A stretch of DNA of 64,000 nucleotides from Aphidius gifuensis (GCF_014905175.1 NC_057791.1:20746537-20810536), one strand, 5' to 3'. Shown: positions 25,889 to 39,542, counted from the stretch's first letter. Translations and numbers: made by a program. Notes: generated from the sequence alone by a model not told the origin.

Positions 25889-28800
25889 AAAACAAATTAT
25901 TCAGATTGTACAGTGATATAACAAAATAAAACAAATAATCAAAAGTTATGACAGTAGACTATAATTTTTTATTATTTTCATTTTATCTCAAAAGATATAA
26001 AATGAAATTATTTTTTTTAATGGCAAACAGACCGGTAATCCATTTTGACAGCTCGTTAAAAATTTTATCAGGCACAATCACGTGTATATATAATGTATAG
26101 CTTGAGCTTTAATCAAAAATAAAATATTTTCTATTTTGTAGAAACATGATATGAGATATCAGTACAAAAAAAAAAAAGCAAAAACAAAAAAAAAATTTAA
26201 AAAAAATAAATTTTCATATACAATAAACGTTAGCTGTATTTTTGTTTGTATTTTATTTCATTATATTTTTAATTAAAATAAATTACTAATTGACAATATT
26301 ATAAACCATAAAAATAACATATATTTACTTTGATTTAAAATAAAAATTTAGTTGCTTTTTTTTTTGTTGAAAAATAAAAATTTAAATTAAAAACAAAAAG
26401 TTTAAATGAATTTTACTGGAAGCTGACGACTTTTCAAGAATTATTATTATCGTCGCTCTATACTTTCAATAATAATGAATAATAAAATGTCGACATTGTA
26501 TGGTATATTAATTTTTCATCAAATATTTCATAATTTTATTGATAAATATCAAAATTTAATTTGTTAAAACTAATATTAAAATTTTTTAAAAGTTTGCGAC
26601 ATTGATTGTTTTTTTATTTATTTATTAAATTTATATTTATTAAAAAAATTTAATTATAAACAGATACCAGAATATTGTAAAATTTATTAATTAAAAATTG
26701 AACGTTATTGTATTAATATTGATAAAATAATAATTATAATTTACGCGTCAATATGTGTATATAGTGTTTGTGAATTTTTATTTTTTATTTATAAAAATCA
26801 TTATATAAAAAAAGGCAACTCGGTCAGTTGCGGTTGCATTATTTAGTATTAGCGTAATGAAAAATAAAAAATTAAATAATCTCTTGATTATCGTGACAAC
26901 TTTGCGTGTTAAATCAAGGTGCGATTCAATTAATAAAACATTTATATAAATTTGTACGACAAATTATTTCAATCTGATGTCCAAAAGTCGTTTTTTCGCC
27001 TGCATGACTTTAAATTCTCAACAAAAATTTACATTTTTTTTTCATTTTTTTTTTTTTCATATATCATAATAGTATCTCGTCATCTTTCTGGTTGGTTCAT
27101 TTCCACCTGTTTCATCACATGCTCATTTGTTTTTCATTTCCGCGTGACGTGCTAAAACCGCCTGTGAGAAACCACATGGAAAATCGATTTCCAAAAGTCT
27201 GCGGTTTTATTCGTGACTATGCGAGAAGGGTATGATTTTAAATCCGCCATACCGCAAATGAAATTTATCCTTTTTTTTTTTTTACTTTATTTTCCGGTAT
27301 ATAAATACCAAAGTGAAAGAAAAAAAAATAAAATAAATCATATCTATATACATATTATAAGGCTGCGCAGAATCATAGAAATTTATTTTAATAGCATTAT
27401 TTCAAACAAAAAAAAAAAAGCTATAGCTTCCAGTACATTAATTTCATGGGACATTTAGTGTGCGTTAAAAATGTACTACATGAAAATAATGTATACAATA
27501 ATTATTCTTCATGTATTAAAGTCGATTTGATACACGTATAGTAAAAATTTATTGAAAAACACTATCCATTTTCTCTGCTCGATATTCCACAAAGAATTCA
27601 CGAGCCTGTCCCGCCTTTTCTTTTCATGTCACATTGCTCAATCTGGTTAGGAGTGAAAAAAAAAGGCACTCCGACATAGCAAGTTTTGAAAAATGTTAAT
27701 AGCAGTAGTATTACTTTTATCCAGTCAAAAATTGCTTTGAGGGTAAAAATAAAAAATAAAATAAAAACGAGGAGAAGAAAAAGCTAAAATCAAGGGGTTC
27801 AAAATTAAGGGTGTATTTGTGAATAATGTATCGAGGGTTGCAACCACAAACTCACACATATGTTGCACCAAAAAATATATTTTTAACTTGTATATATGTA
27901 TGAAACAAGTGGCTGTTTGCGAGCAACAGTAATAATTGGATTATGCTTAGAAATAACTTGTTACAAAACTTATATATCTGTATGTCTCAGGTATAATGTT
28001 TTTTCCGGAAAAGAAAGTTGAAAAAAAAGAAATATATATTATTTTCAAGTGGCATATAAAAGTGCTTCATATAACACCTCGAATGTATAAAGCACCCGAG
28101 GCGTTGATGACAAGTGGAGCTCATGTGCATGAATGCATTTAGATAGTTTTTTTTTTTATTATGATGATTACGGAAATTCTTTCATCTCGACTTTTTGAAA
28201 ATCCTACTTTTGCGGCTGGTAAAATCTAGAATGTTAATTAGAGTACTTGTTTGAATTTTCCTTTTTTTTTTTCTTCTTTACTGAGCTTTTTTTATCATTT
28301 TTTTTCTCTTTTTGAGTATGAGCGATGTTAAAATTTTTATATTTTTTAGATTTTAAAAATTTAAAAGACAATAATAATTTAATGAATAAAATGTTTTTTC
28401 TTTTTTTTGTTGAGAAAAAAAAATTATAAATAAAAATGAAAGAATACTTTTAAAAAGAAGGATTAATTTTACGTGAAAAATACGTGTTGGCTCAAAGAGA
28501 ATTGAGTGCCTTCTAGAGTAAATTCAAGATGAATAAAAAAAAATATATATATCTTTAGTTGTAGCCTAAAAGAATAATAAACACTTTTATTTTTTTCCAT
28601 TTTGTGTTTTTTCTTTCTGGGCTTAATTTAAACTATCAAAGAAAATATTACGTCTTTTAACTTTGGCACAATCTTGGCACAACTATTTTTTTTTTTTTTG
28701 TACACTCTTTCGTGTTCCATTCATACTTAATACCTCGAAACTATTTTATTCATTTTTGTCCATTAATCAAAGCAATTAACATTTGTATTTTAATATTTTT

Positions 28801-28982
28801 TAAATATCAAAAATACTAAGTATAAAATTTTTTCATTTCAACATCAAATATAAATTATATTCCTAATATAAAAAGGACAAACATCATCGGTCTTCCGGAC
28901 ATTTGATTGGTCATTGTTTTTTTCTCACTTACTCTCATACGAATTTCTTTCTGTTTGCCTTTTTCTATTATTTGTTTATTTA
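25889..28982. other. AT-rich non-coding stretch
   Basis: No supported gene. Complex islands lie at about 26990-27020, 27100-27250, 27560-27680 and 28060-28140. A short reading at 27219-27265 (MREGYDFKSAIPQMKF) runs directly into poly-T. Poly-A/T runs dominate elsewhere. Confidence 0.6.
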
Positions 28983-28999
28983 TTTCGTTAGCAACGAAA
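28983..28999. repeat. Hairpin left of the tandem array (7-3-7)
   Basis: TTTCGTT-AGC-AACGAAA is a perfect 7-bp stem with a 3-nt loop, lying about 30 bp before the tandem array. It has the same 7-3-7 geometry as the hairpin to the right of the array. Confidence 0.6.
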
Positions 29000-29031
29000 A
29001 AACAAAAAAAAAAAGAGCGAGTAAACAAAAT

Positions 29032-30825
29032 TTTTTTTTTAAAATTGACAAACTAAGCTAGCACAACTTTCTCAATAATCATCGGATCTAAATGCACTTG
29101 GGCTCAAAATTTTGCGCGAATTATGTTTTTTATGTGAAGAAATAAATTTAAAAAATTTTTTAAAAAATTCAAATATTAAACTAGCACAACTTTTTCAATA
29201 ATCATCGGATCTTGATGCAATTGGACTTAAAATTTTGTGCGAATTATGTGTTTTTTATGTGTGAAGAAATAATTCAAAAACAAAATTTTTCTAAATATTT
29301 TTTATATTTTTTTTTAAAATTGACATATTAAGCTAGCACTACTTTTTCAATATTCATCGGATCTCGATGCAATTGGGCTTGAAATTTTGTGCGAATTATG
29401 TGTTTTTTATGTGTGAAGAAATACATTTGAAAGAAAATTTTTTTAAATATTTTCTATTTTTTTTTTAAAAATTGACATATTAAGCTAGCACAACTTTTTT
29501 AATAATCATCGGATCTCGATGCAATTGAATACCAAAAAATTTTGTGCGAATTATGTGATTTTTATGTGTGAAGGAATAATTCAAAAACAAAATTTTCTAA
29601 ATATTTTTTATATTTTTTTTTAAAATTGACATATTAAGCTAGCACAACTTTTACAATATTCATCGGATCTCGATGCAATTAGGCTCGAAATTCTGTGCAA
29701 ATTATGTGTTTTTTATGTGTGAAGAAATAAATTTAAAAAAAATTTTTTTTTATTTTTTCTATTTTTTTTAAAAAAATTGACATATTAAGCTAGCACAACT
29801 TTTTTAATAATCATCGGATCTCGATGCAATTGGGCTTAAAATTTTGTGCGAATTATGTGTTTTTTATGTGTGAAGAAATAAATTTGAAAGAAAATTGTTT
29901 TTTTTATTTTTTACATATTTTCTATATTTTTTTTAAAATTGACATATTAAGCTAGCACAACTTTCTCAATAATCATCGGAACTCGATGCAGTTGGGCTTG
30001 AAATTTTGTGCGAATTATGTGTTTTTTATGTGTGAAGGAATAATTCAAAAACAAAATTTTTCTAAATATTTTTTATATTTTTTTTAAAAATTGACATATT
30101 AAGCTAGCACAACTTTTTCAATATTCATCGGAACTCGATGCAATTGGGCTTGAAATTTTGTGCGAATTATGTGTTTTTTATGTGTGAAGAAATAAATTTA
30201 AAAGAAAATTTTTTTTCTATTTTTTACATATTTTCTATATTTTTTTTAAAATTGACATATTAAGCTAGCACAACTTTTTTAATAATCATCGGAACTCGAT
30301 GCAATTGGGCTTGAAATTTTGTGCGAATTATGTGTTTTTTATGTGTGAAGAAATAAATTTGAAAGAAAATTTTTTTTTTATTTTTTACATTTTTTTTAAA
30401 AATTCAAATATTAAGCTAGCACAACTTTTTTAATAATCATTAAGTCTTGATGCAATTGGGCTTAAAATTTTGTGCGAATTATGTGTTTTTTATGTGTGGA
30501 AGAATAAATGTGAAAAAAAATTTTTTTTTATTTTTTTTATTTTTTTAAAAAATTCACATATTAAGCTAGCACAACTTTCCTAATAATCATCGGATCTCAA
30601 TGCACTTGGGCTCAAAATTCTGTGCGAATTATGTGTTTTTTATGTGCGAAGGAATAAATTCGAAAGAAAATTTTTTTTTTATTTTTCACATTTTTTTAAA
30701 AAATTGACGTATTAAGCTAGCACAACTTCTTCAGTAAACATTCAATCTTGATGTTATTAGACTAAAAATTACGTGGAATTATGTGTGATTTACGTGTAAA
30801 TAAATAAATTTAAAAAATTTTCCGT
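29032..30825 (+). repeat. Tandem array, 12 copies of a ~150-bp unit
   Basis: Twelve head-to-tail units can be aligned on CTAGCAC, which begins at 29058, 29181, 29333, 29485, 29639, 29790, 29952, 30104, 30265, 30416, 30566 and 30717. Spacings are 123 then 150-162 bp. Each unit has an AAGCTAGCACAACTTTT core, an ATCATCGGATCTCGATGCAA dyad region, a GTGCGAATTATGTG block with TTTTTTATGTGTGAAG, and a variable A/T-rich spacer. The first unit and the last three have the most substitutions in the dyad; the middle units are more uniform, as in arrays homogenised internally and decaying at the ends. A distinct spacer type (AATTCAAAAACAAAATTT) follows units 2, 4 and 7, hinting at higher-order repeats. No ORF of note. 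It could be a local satellite or the internal repeats of a non-autonomous element. Confidence 0.95.
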
Positions 30826-30914
30826 CAATTTATTCATTCTTTTTTTTTTTTTTATGATAATACTTGTGTTTATAAAATCAATGAAAAATGAACTTTTTAG
30901 AAGGTATAGATACA

Positions 30915-30931
30915 GGCGCGCGTAGCGCGCC
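30915..30931. repeat. GC-only hairpin right of the tandem array (7-3-7)
   Basis: GGCGCGC-GTA-GCGCGCC is a perfect 7-bp all-GC stem with a 3-nt loop, in a region otherwise near 25% GC, about 90 bp after the last array unit. A hairpin close to an end is a feature of Helitron-type elements, but no CTRR terminus follows it on either strand, so that class is not shown. A transcription stop, recombination site or mobile-element end are alternatives. Confidence 0.75.
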
Positions 30932-33900
30932 AATGTGCTCGTAATTAAAAAAAAAATCAAACAAAATACATTTTTGATAAATATATACACGCGTAAATTG
31001 ACCGTTTGACTGGCAACAAAATTCACCAGGTATATCACTGGTATTTGACATGTTGTCAAGGGGGACCGCCCATAGTTTCGATTTATACGTATATTTTCCT
31101 AGATATTTTGTTCAAGAGGCCGCCGCCGCGTGTGGTAGACATAAACAACAGTAAAAGCGAGTCTCTATATTTCGCCAAATTCTCATTCGCTTATTCTCTC
31201 ACCAATACTCTTGGTTCATATACTCTTTATGATATGTACATATAATATCTTGGAGGTATGTATATAGGGTTGCAAGCAAGGCAAAGCAAAGCAAAGCAAA
31301 GCTCTGCGCCTATATATTCATACAGTTCATGGGGAATGACATGTGCACAAGAACGACATGCACCAAAGGGGTAGTTGTTGTCATATATATGAATAACATA
31401 CAGCCAAAGGAATATGACAAGGTTTCACTCTGTTACTATATATATGGGGTTTAGATTTGTGCGACTGTAATCCACCATGTGAGCGTTTGATGTTGCTGAA
31501 AATATATAAAAAAGTTTTTAAAGGGGGCCACACTATGCTGCAACAAGAGAATCCATCCACATAACCATATATATGTATAAATAAATATATATATAGGGCT
31601 TTGCTTTTTCAATCTTTATAATCGAAAAAAAAAAATAATATGAATATAGAATAAATATCATATAGGTAGCTTAAGCCAAGAGGGAATAAGAATAATATTA
31701 TATAGATTGACATAAAAAGTAATATTTATAATCCTCAATGAAAATATAAAATATAAAAAATAATGAAAATTCAATTTAACAATTTGACAGTATGATTATT
31801 TAAAATTTCAAAATGTCAGTTGAATTAAATTTTATAATAAATTTATTGTGACATATTTTTGATTTTTTTTTTTTGGATTAATTTATTGGCATATGTTTAA
31901 ATGATTTGTTGATAATAACTTGCATAGTTGCATGTTGATATTGTTATTTTTAAATTCAAATGGCATATGTGATAAATTATCTGATAATTCAAGGTACCAT
32001 GCTGTTTTTTACAAGAATAAAAACTAAAAAAACAATAGCACGACAAGAAAACAAATGTTAAATATATTTTTTGCAATATTAAAAAAAATTATCAGAGATA
32101 TTTTTTTTAACATGAAAGCACAATCTGAATATGTCAACAGTGTATATTATATATAATAATATAGTTGTGTATACGTATTTGTAATGTGTATGTCATCTCA
32201 AGGCGGCACCCTGATGCGAGTAATCCGCGGGTGGTATCTTGCAACTAAATACAATGATCCCCTACCACATTGGTCACCACCTCTACTTCCCTCGCGCAAT
32301 AATATACAGTACAAACAGGAAGCCATACAACTGAATAAATTGATCAAAGGTTTTCTAGATGAATGAATTTAACTCAGGTAAATTTTAAACTAAAGGTGTA
32401 TCACACTTTGTTTAGATTAAAAATAAAAAACATTTTTGTTAAGCATGACGTGGCAAGCATACACGTGTGAATCATCTTTCTTTTAAAGTTTAAAAAGAAA
32501 AAAAAATTTGAATATGATAGCAAATATAATAAGATGAGTGAATTAGTGACCAGAAAGGCCTACTGAGAATGTCATGGTTCAAAATTTATTGAGAAAGGTC
32601 GGAAGCCCAACAGAGGAAATAACGGTCAATTTGTTACAGAAAAATACGTGACTGTTCATTGAGTTGAAGCCTTTTCAATGTTATATTTTTTTTTTTTTTC
32701 TCCAGATGTTGTCATTATGTGTTAGACATTTGTCTACAAAACTGACGTGAATACTTTTTTTTCCAAATTTTTATTGCATTACACTTGAATTATTCAACTC
32801 ACTGTACTTGAAGAATATTTCAACTATTTTCTTTCTTTTTTGCTTATTTAAACAATAACTAAACACAAATTAACAATTCTTTAATTTTGTTTAATTAGTT
32901 AAATATTTTTAAAGAAAAAAGGACAACACAATCGTATTATATTTTTTTTTAACTTATTTACAGAAATATCATTCATGTAGAAAATTAAATAACGGCCAAA
33001 CAACTCAAGTTAACGAGCTTGGGATTAACGCATTCAAAGCAAAAAAATTAAAACAAAAAAATAGTCAACGAATGCATAGATAAATAGATAGTGCAAAATG
33101 AGATATTTTTTTTTTTCATTATTATTTTTCATACTAATATTAACAATGAAAAAAAAAAAAAAAATTCTTTTTAAAATATAAAAAATTTAATGCTTTTATA
33201 AAAAAGAGTAATTAAAAAATATATTTATATATTTTTTGGGTCAGTAATAATATTTCTTAGATTGCAAAATTATTTTGTGATTTTTTTTTTTCATTATTTT
33301 TATATAAAATATATTAACTATTTTTATATACAATGTTATATGTAGGAAAATATATTGCACACCCTTGCTCGTCCAGATCCGATAAAATCCCATTAGCTTT
33401 ATCTCCCATCCACCGAGTGTGTGCAAAAGTGTTCAGAATTTTGTGTGATGGTTTTTTTCCCTTGTCTGTTTTATCCTATATATATATTCACAAACACTCA
33501 TTCAAACAATAAGTGTGATGAGTAATCAACACATATATACAAACATCCTCGTTAAAAAAAATTTTAAATCCATCTCTGTATTCTGTAACCTTGTTTAATT
33601 TATTCTTTCTATTTTTTCAAAAACATTTTTTTAATAAAATTTAATTTTGATGCATTCAATATCAATAAATGGCAAATTCTTTTTTCTTTTTTTTATGTCA
33701 ATTTGTTTGTCCCATAAATAATAATAAAAAAACAAAATTAAAAAAAAAAAAAAAGTTCCCTTCAAGTGATTTAGAAGGATAAAAAAAAAAAAAAAAGTTG
33801 CATGCAGGTATATTATTTTCTCCTGAATTAAAAAAATAAAATAAAAAAATTACTACCTGAGGGCCAAATAGTCTGCAAATTTCTACAGTATTTTTTTTAT

Positions 33901-36900
33901 TTTGACCATGTGTTCGACACATGTCATAGTGACATGAAAGTGTGATAATTTAATGCTGTCAAGAATGCGCTTCAATACATTTTCATTTGAGGCAATTTGC
34001 TTTTTTCAGTATTGAGGACATTTTACAGCCTGATACATCAATGAATAGTGGTCATTCCATTGTATTTCTCGCAACAGCACACAATCGAATACTATATATA
34101 TATTTTAAAATTTTTATTCTATTGTTGAACAATTGAACGAGTCATTTTTGCAGTATGTCTATACATAGCCAAACATATGGGATCACATTCTCGTACAACG
34201 CACCCATGATGTTTATTTTTATTTCTATTTATTCTTATGTGTATTTCAAATTCAACCTGTAGAAATAAATATGTATGTGTATGGGATAGGGATGGACGCA
34301 TCGATCCACAGCCAGAATATTTCTCCTCTCGCGACCCACAAATACATGCATGAATATAGCCACTACACCTACATCAAATTCCCCTTTAACTCTGACGTTA
34401 TATAGACGCGTCCATTTTGTATTTTCCCCACAGAAAGGAAACCCTCAATGCAGCCATCCCATTTACCAAAATCCTCTAACTCTTTATATACATATTTTCT
34501 GTCACTCTTTCGTGCTCTTGCTCTCACTCTGATATGAATTCTATTTTTTTATTATTTTCATGCATTCAATCAGTTATTATTATTATTTTCTAATTTTTTA
34601 TTATTTTTTTATTTAACCATTTCAGGCATTTATAAAAAAGTAAATATTTAAAAAAAAATAATATTTTTTGCATTGATACGATTTATCAATGTGTCTGGTT
34701 TGCGTCTTATAATTTTTTTTTCTTCATTACGTTACTTATTTTTCAGGTGATAAATTGAAAAAAATAAAATAAAAGTTGCTAAATTAATATATGAAATTAT
34801 TCAGACAGTTTCTCGTCTAGTTCTTGGATATACGTTTACTGCAAGAAAAAGTACAGTTGGCTTTATCTCGGAAATGTAATTATTAAATCATTGCAAGTAA
34901 CAAATTTATACCGTTTTAAAAAATGATGGAATGAAAGTAAATATAAAAAAAAAAAAAAACAAAATGAAGAAATAGAAAAAAAAATAATAATAAGAAGACC
35001 ATTTGGTGATATAAATGATATAAATTGAAAATGCGTTGATCTTATATATGAAGACAAAAGACGTGTGGGGTAGATTGTTTGATGTTATATATATATATAT
35101 TTTTATTGAACCCCTGAAAATCTCACAAATTCTCATCTATTCACCTTCTGTCGGTCAATTTTAATATACATTCATATGATTTTTTTTTTTTCAAGTGTGT
35201 CACCCCTCAAACATAAAGACAAAAAAAAATATCGACGTGAAATTATATTATCATATATTATTAGATCATCTTTTATATATTCCATAATAATTTTCATTAT
35301 TTTCAAATTACAAAGTCAATGGATTAATCAAAACAATGTAATAAGAATAATTTTAATATGTGCATTATAAAATTAATTTATTTTATAACCATTTTATTGT
35401 ATTACATATAATTGTCTCTCCCTATTTTTACAAAATTGATTATCGAAAATAAACTCTCTTTTTATTAATATTATTATTACATTTTTTTTTTTTTTTTTAT
35501 GATAAGAGGTTGTGTAAGTGTTGATGAGAACAATAATATTTTTTATTACCATGCCCTATGAAACCCAGAAAAAAATGTCACACGTTTATTCTCGGAAAAT
35601 AAAAGGTACAGTCATTCTTCATAGAAAATTAAATAAATGGGACTGTTAACGCATAACCATTTCACCACACTCGTAAAAAAAAATAATAATAAAATAATAA
35701 TAATAACATTAAAAAGAACTCGGAAAAATATGTGGCTATGATTTTTTTATTTTTTTTTTTCATTTTATTTTACAACCATGCGTGTATAAATACAGTTGAA
35801 TATTATTTATATTTTTCAAGTCTCGAGAAATTTGTGTGTTAAATTCATTGTTGCATATAATAGAGACCTCTTTCGTATTAAAATTTAAAAACATAATAAT
35901 ATTTATATAAGTGAATGATTATAAAATTTAAAATTTTTTTTCATTTCAACTTGATTATTTAACAAAGACAAAAAATTTATTTTATTTATTATTCAAAATC
36001 TAAAAACCCTATTAATAATTTTATATCAAAACTTTTCCTTATTGTTTCCTCTATCTATCTATCAGTTTTGAAAAAGCTATCTGGTTTTCCATAAAATGAA
36101 TAACAATTTTTAAAACTAAAAAATTAAAATATCAATAGAACTTATTATATTTTTAAAAAAATATCTATTTTAATTAATTACTAAGTAATTAGCTACAAGA
36201 AAATTATCAAAAAATTTGAGCGTATGTATTATTATTTCATTAATCTGCTCAAAAAATTTCAAGGCTCTATCTGCGTTTTTGATTGGTGGTGGTAATCCCT
36301 TAAATTCATTGTTGGCTTATAATACATAAAAATTATAGTCAGTTTTTAAAAATTAAAACAAGTCTTGTTATATATAAAAGACAATGAAATTCATTCCAAT
36401 AAATTTTTAAATTATCTGTGTATTATTATTATTTTAATTTAATTTTTAATTTATTTTTTTTTCTATTTTATTCTCATTCCTCCTTTCCGAAGCAGACATA
36501 GTATTTTTATACTAAAAAAAAAATTTACTCACACATATACAGTGGCACGTGGAATCGATGCTATAAACCCTCAAACAATTATATTTTATTATTTTCAACT
36601 TCCCTCGATTTTTAATTCGAGAAAATGACAAGACCAGTTAACTCGATATGAGCAAATATCAAATATCCAGTGTAACGAAAAAAAAAAAAAAAAAAAATAA
36701 TCAATACATTTTTATATACCTAAATAAATTAATAATATATAATAATAATTTATTATATTTTTTAAATTAAAAATATCAATATTGAACTTTTAAATTTATA
36801 TTCATAAAAATATATTTATTATTTTTTTATTTCAATGAAATATAAATTTTATATATTTTTTCATCTTTTAAAAATATATTTATACATTATTTTGGCACTC

Positions 36901-38615
36901 ATACATATATGTATACTGATAAATTAATTAATGAAACAATGTTCCGACTTTTATTGTTCATATATCTTCGGTACAGTAAAATAAAATTACACCTTATGTG
37001 CGTGATGAGTCACTGATGACTTTTTATATTGCTTTTATTTTATCATTTTTATATAGGGCCGTTGGCAAACACATTCTATTTGTCACCAAAACTTGATCAA
37101 ATGAAAAAAAAATAAAAAAAAATACATAAACATAAAATAAAAACCACAAATTTTAATATTCTTATCCATTTTTTTAATTAAGAAAAATGTAATAATTTAA
37201 AATTGTCTGAAAGTTGAATTCAGGATTTTCTACATGTGCTTAATTTCTCTGTGGTTTTCTACATGCTCTTCATGTTTTTTTTTCCCATTTATATATACAT
37301 TTAAACAAAGTACAAAAGATGAAATAATAATAATAATAATAATAAAATCGACAGTGAGAATTTTCTTGATTCCAACACACTGCCTACTGTATATATATGT
37401 ACTAAATATATATATATGTAACTAACATTTGTCGAGCGTGTAACTCATTCCATCGACTTAGTTAAATAACCAACGTTTACACGATGTTTCAAACAAACCC
37501 CAGCAAGTGGAGCTTTATTTGCTATAAGTCGACGCAAGTTTCGCGAATATAACACGCAACTATATACACATCAGTCTCGAAAATTGTTTGCTACGCGAGA
37601 CCAATGGTTTAGTTTTACTTGTGTATATGTGAATTTGTCTTTTTATTTTTTTTTTTTTTTTGTTATACAAATATATATGTTTGTATTTACTCAAAGAGAT
37701 TTTGGATATATACATCTATATACACATGAATTCTTCATTAAACAAGTACAAGAGATTATTATTATTTTAGTTGCGAAAACTTTATAAATTCATCTATTAT
37801 TGTTTCATTATTTATAATTAAATTGCCAATTGTATTTAACGAGCTAACAGTTTATTTTTAAATATTTTTTAATAAAATTAATTATACTTTGTTATTATTA
37901 TTATTAGTATTATTATTCGGAGATAATATGATATTTTATATAGAAGGACCCTCTATTTCAGAATTCATTAACAATTGAAAACATAACAATCACACCGTCT
38001 CATTTTTCCTAGCGTCTTTTATCAATGCAAAGAAGAAAAAAAAAAAAACAAAAGAAAAATGAAAAAATAAATAAATCTACAAAATAACAAACTACTTTGC
38101 AGACTTTATATAATACGTGGAAATTGATGCAAAACAAATTAAATATCGTATTTATTCGTAATTGAGAAACTTGATACTATGATAGTCTGCATTGTTTAAC
38201 GATCCATTGGTTTGTATTCAGGAAATTTTCCTTGGTTCACAAAAGAATTAATAAAAAAATAATATTATACTCATTATTTTCTCAAGAGTAAACTTTGAAT
38301 ATTTTTATTTTTTTATTCTTTTACACACCCTTATTATTAAATAACCATTTGTTAAAGAAAAACGAATACAAATATATACTCTCTGAGAGACATTGGATTA
38401 TAAATAAAATAAGAAAAAAATTGTCAACTGTATTTATAAATATTTGAAAATTGATTTAATGATCATTGACATTTATTTTGCAAATTTATTTTTTAAATTA
38501 TATAAAGTTATCTTGAAGCAATGCAAGTTCACGGTTTTTTTTTAAAGATAATTATTGTGGAGTATATATTATTTTGTAACAATTTTGCCTATCTGAAACA
38601 AGCGAGTAAAAGTAA
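30932..38615. other. AT-rich non-coding stretch
   Basis: Apart from the small ORF at 32184-32366, no gene is supported. Holdings include a GC-rich GCCGCCGCCGCG tract near 31120-31131, (GCAAA)4 at 31281-31300, complex islands at about 32190-32360, 32540-32660, 33355-33425, 34185-34210 and 34300-34530, a T18-type run near 35482-35499, an A20-type run near 36679-36697 and (AAT)n at about 37323-37348. Confidence 0.6.
32184..32366 (+). CDS. Small ORF, 60 codons, unknown
   Basis: An ATG ORF begins MCMSSQGGTLMRVIRGWYLA and is balanced in composition, with a Pro/Ser-rich middle (PLPHWSPPLLPSRNN) and a charged end (IKGFLDE). It lies in a distinct GC-rich island and has no low-complexity part. No signal peptide, membrane segment or known motif is seen. 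An AG/GTAAAT junction follows at about 32378. It could be a fragment of an exon or a short peptide gene, but the length is within chance expectation. Confidence 0.2.
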   Translation: MCMSSQGGTLMRVIRGWYLATKYNDPLPHWSPPLLPSRNNIQYKQEAIQLNKLIKGFLDE

Positions 38616-38696
38616 GGTCCCCAACCACGAGCCACGCTTTTCTGTTTAGTCAACATCAAAGAAAGCGGGGATAGCGCACCACAAATTTTCCGCAGC

Positions 38697-38876
38697 ATGT
38701 TAACGGAGGTTTTGGAAGAGTTCCGGACGCCGGTTATTCAGGTCTGCAAGAAGAATGGCAGTATAGAGAAATCTCTAACTCTTACCCTTACTATTTTCTC
38801 ATTCCTACATTGTGTTGGATACAATGAGGGTATGAGAAATAAAACCCCAAGCACACGAGAGCTATCTACTTTCTAA
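38697..38876 (+). CDS. Small ORF, 59 codons, in a GC-rich island
   Basis: The frame is open from 38616 (just after a TAA) to the stop at 38874-38876, with the first ATG at 38697. The ORF begins MLTEVLEEFRTPVIQVCKKN and is rich in Glu, Thr, Leu and Lys without any homopolymer. Codons are clearly more GC-rich than the surroundings, and upstream codons (GPQPRATLFCLVNIKESGDS) also look coding, so the true segment may be an exon of about 85 codons. No family is recognised. A short region acquired from elsewhere, or a conserved exon, would both fit. Confidence 0.28.
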   Translation: MLTEVLEEFRTPVIQVCKKNGSIEKSLTLTLTIFSFLHCVGYNEGMRNKTPSTRELSTF

Positions 38877-39292
38877 AAGGGTAAACGTTGCGCGTCTGTA
38901 CAACTACTATAAGAGTGTAGACTTAAATAAACTAACTTTTTTGTTTTTATTCATTTTATTTGTTTTTTCTTTTATTCTTAAATGTATTTCATGGGAATAC
39001 TAAATCATTATATATATATTTGTTTGTTTGGATGACGGAAAACATTATCCAATAGTAAACATAATGAATAATTAAAATGATCTTGAAATAATACAAAGTA
39101 ATTTAGAGTTTTTTATTTATTTAAAAAATAAATAAATAAATTATGTATATGAAAATTGAATTTCTCAGGTGGAAATTCATGTCAGTTTCAAATAACTTGG
39201 AAAATTTTAACGGAAATACTTCAAACGATACAAAAGATCTTGTTTTTATGAAAATTGAAATAAAATAGTTTTTAAAAAATTACAAAACTTAC

Positions 39293-39358
39293 CTTTACTG
39301 CAGTTGATGATGGAAATATTCAAATGAAGTCATCGGTATGTCCCATTAAAATTCATAT
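39293..39358 (-). other. Exon-like segment b of copy 2
   Basis: On the minus strand a 66-nt piece follows TTTTTGCAG and precedes GTAAGT, both near-consensus. All three frames have stops, so it is non-coding, a decayed exon or a terminal piece. The homologous piece in copy 1 (24931-25000) has splice-like borders at the same positions. Confidence 0.4.
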
Positions 39359-39542
39359 CTGCAAAAATAAATTAAAATTAAAAATAAGTTTTTATATATA
39401 CACTGTGTATTAGAATAAATAGTTTTGCGCTAATATACATCAGAAGACGATTTTTATAAAAACATAAAAGCCAAGTTATAAAAAAATAAACTTATCCAAC
39501 TCAATAAAAACTAATAATATATGAAAAAAAAAAAAAAAAAAA

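Noticed and set aside
30915..30931. GC hairpin as a Helitron 3' end
   Set aside because: No CTRR terminus follows within about 12 bp on either strand; kept only as a hairpin next to the array.
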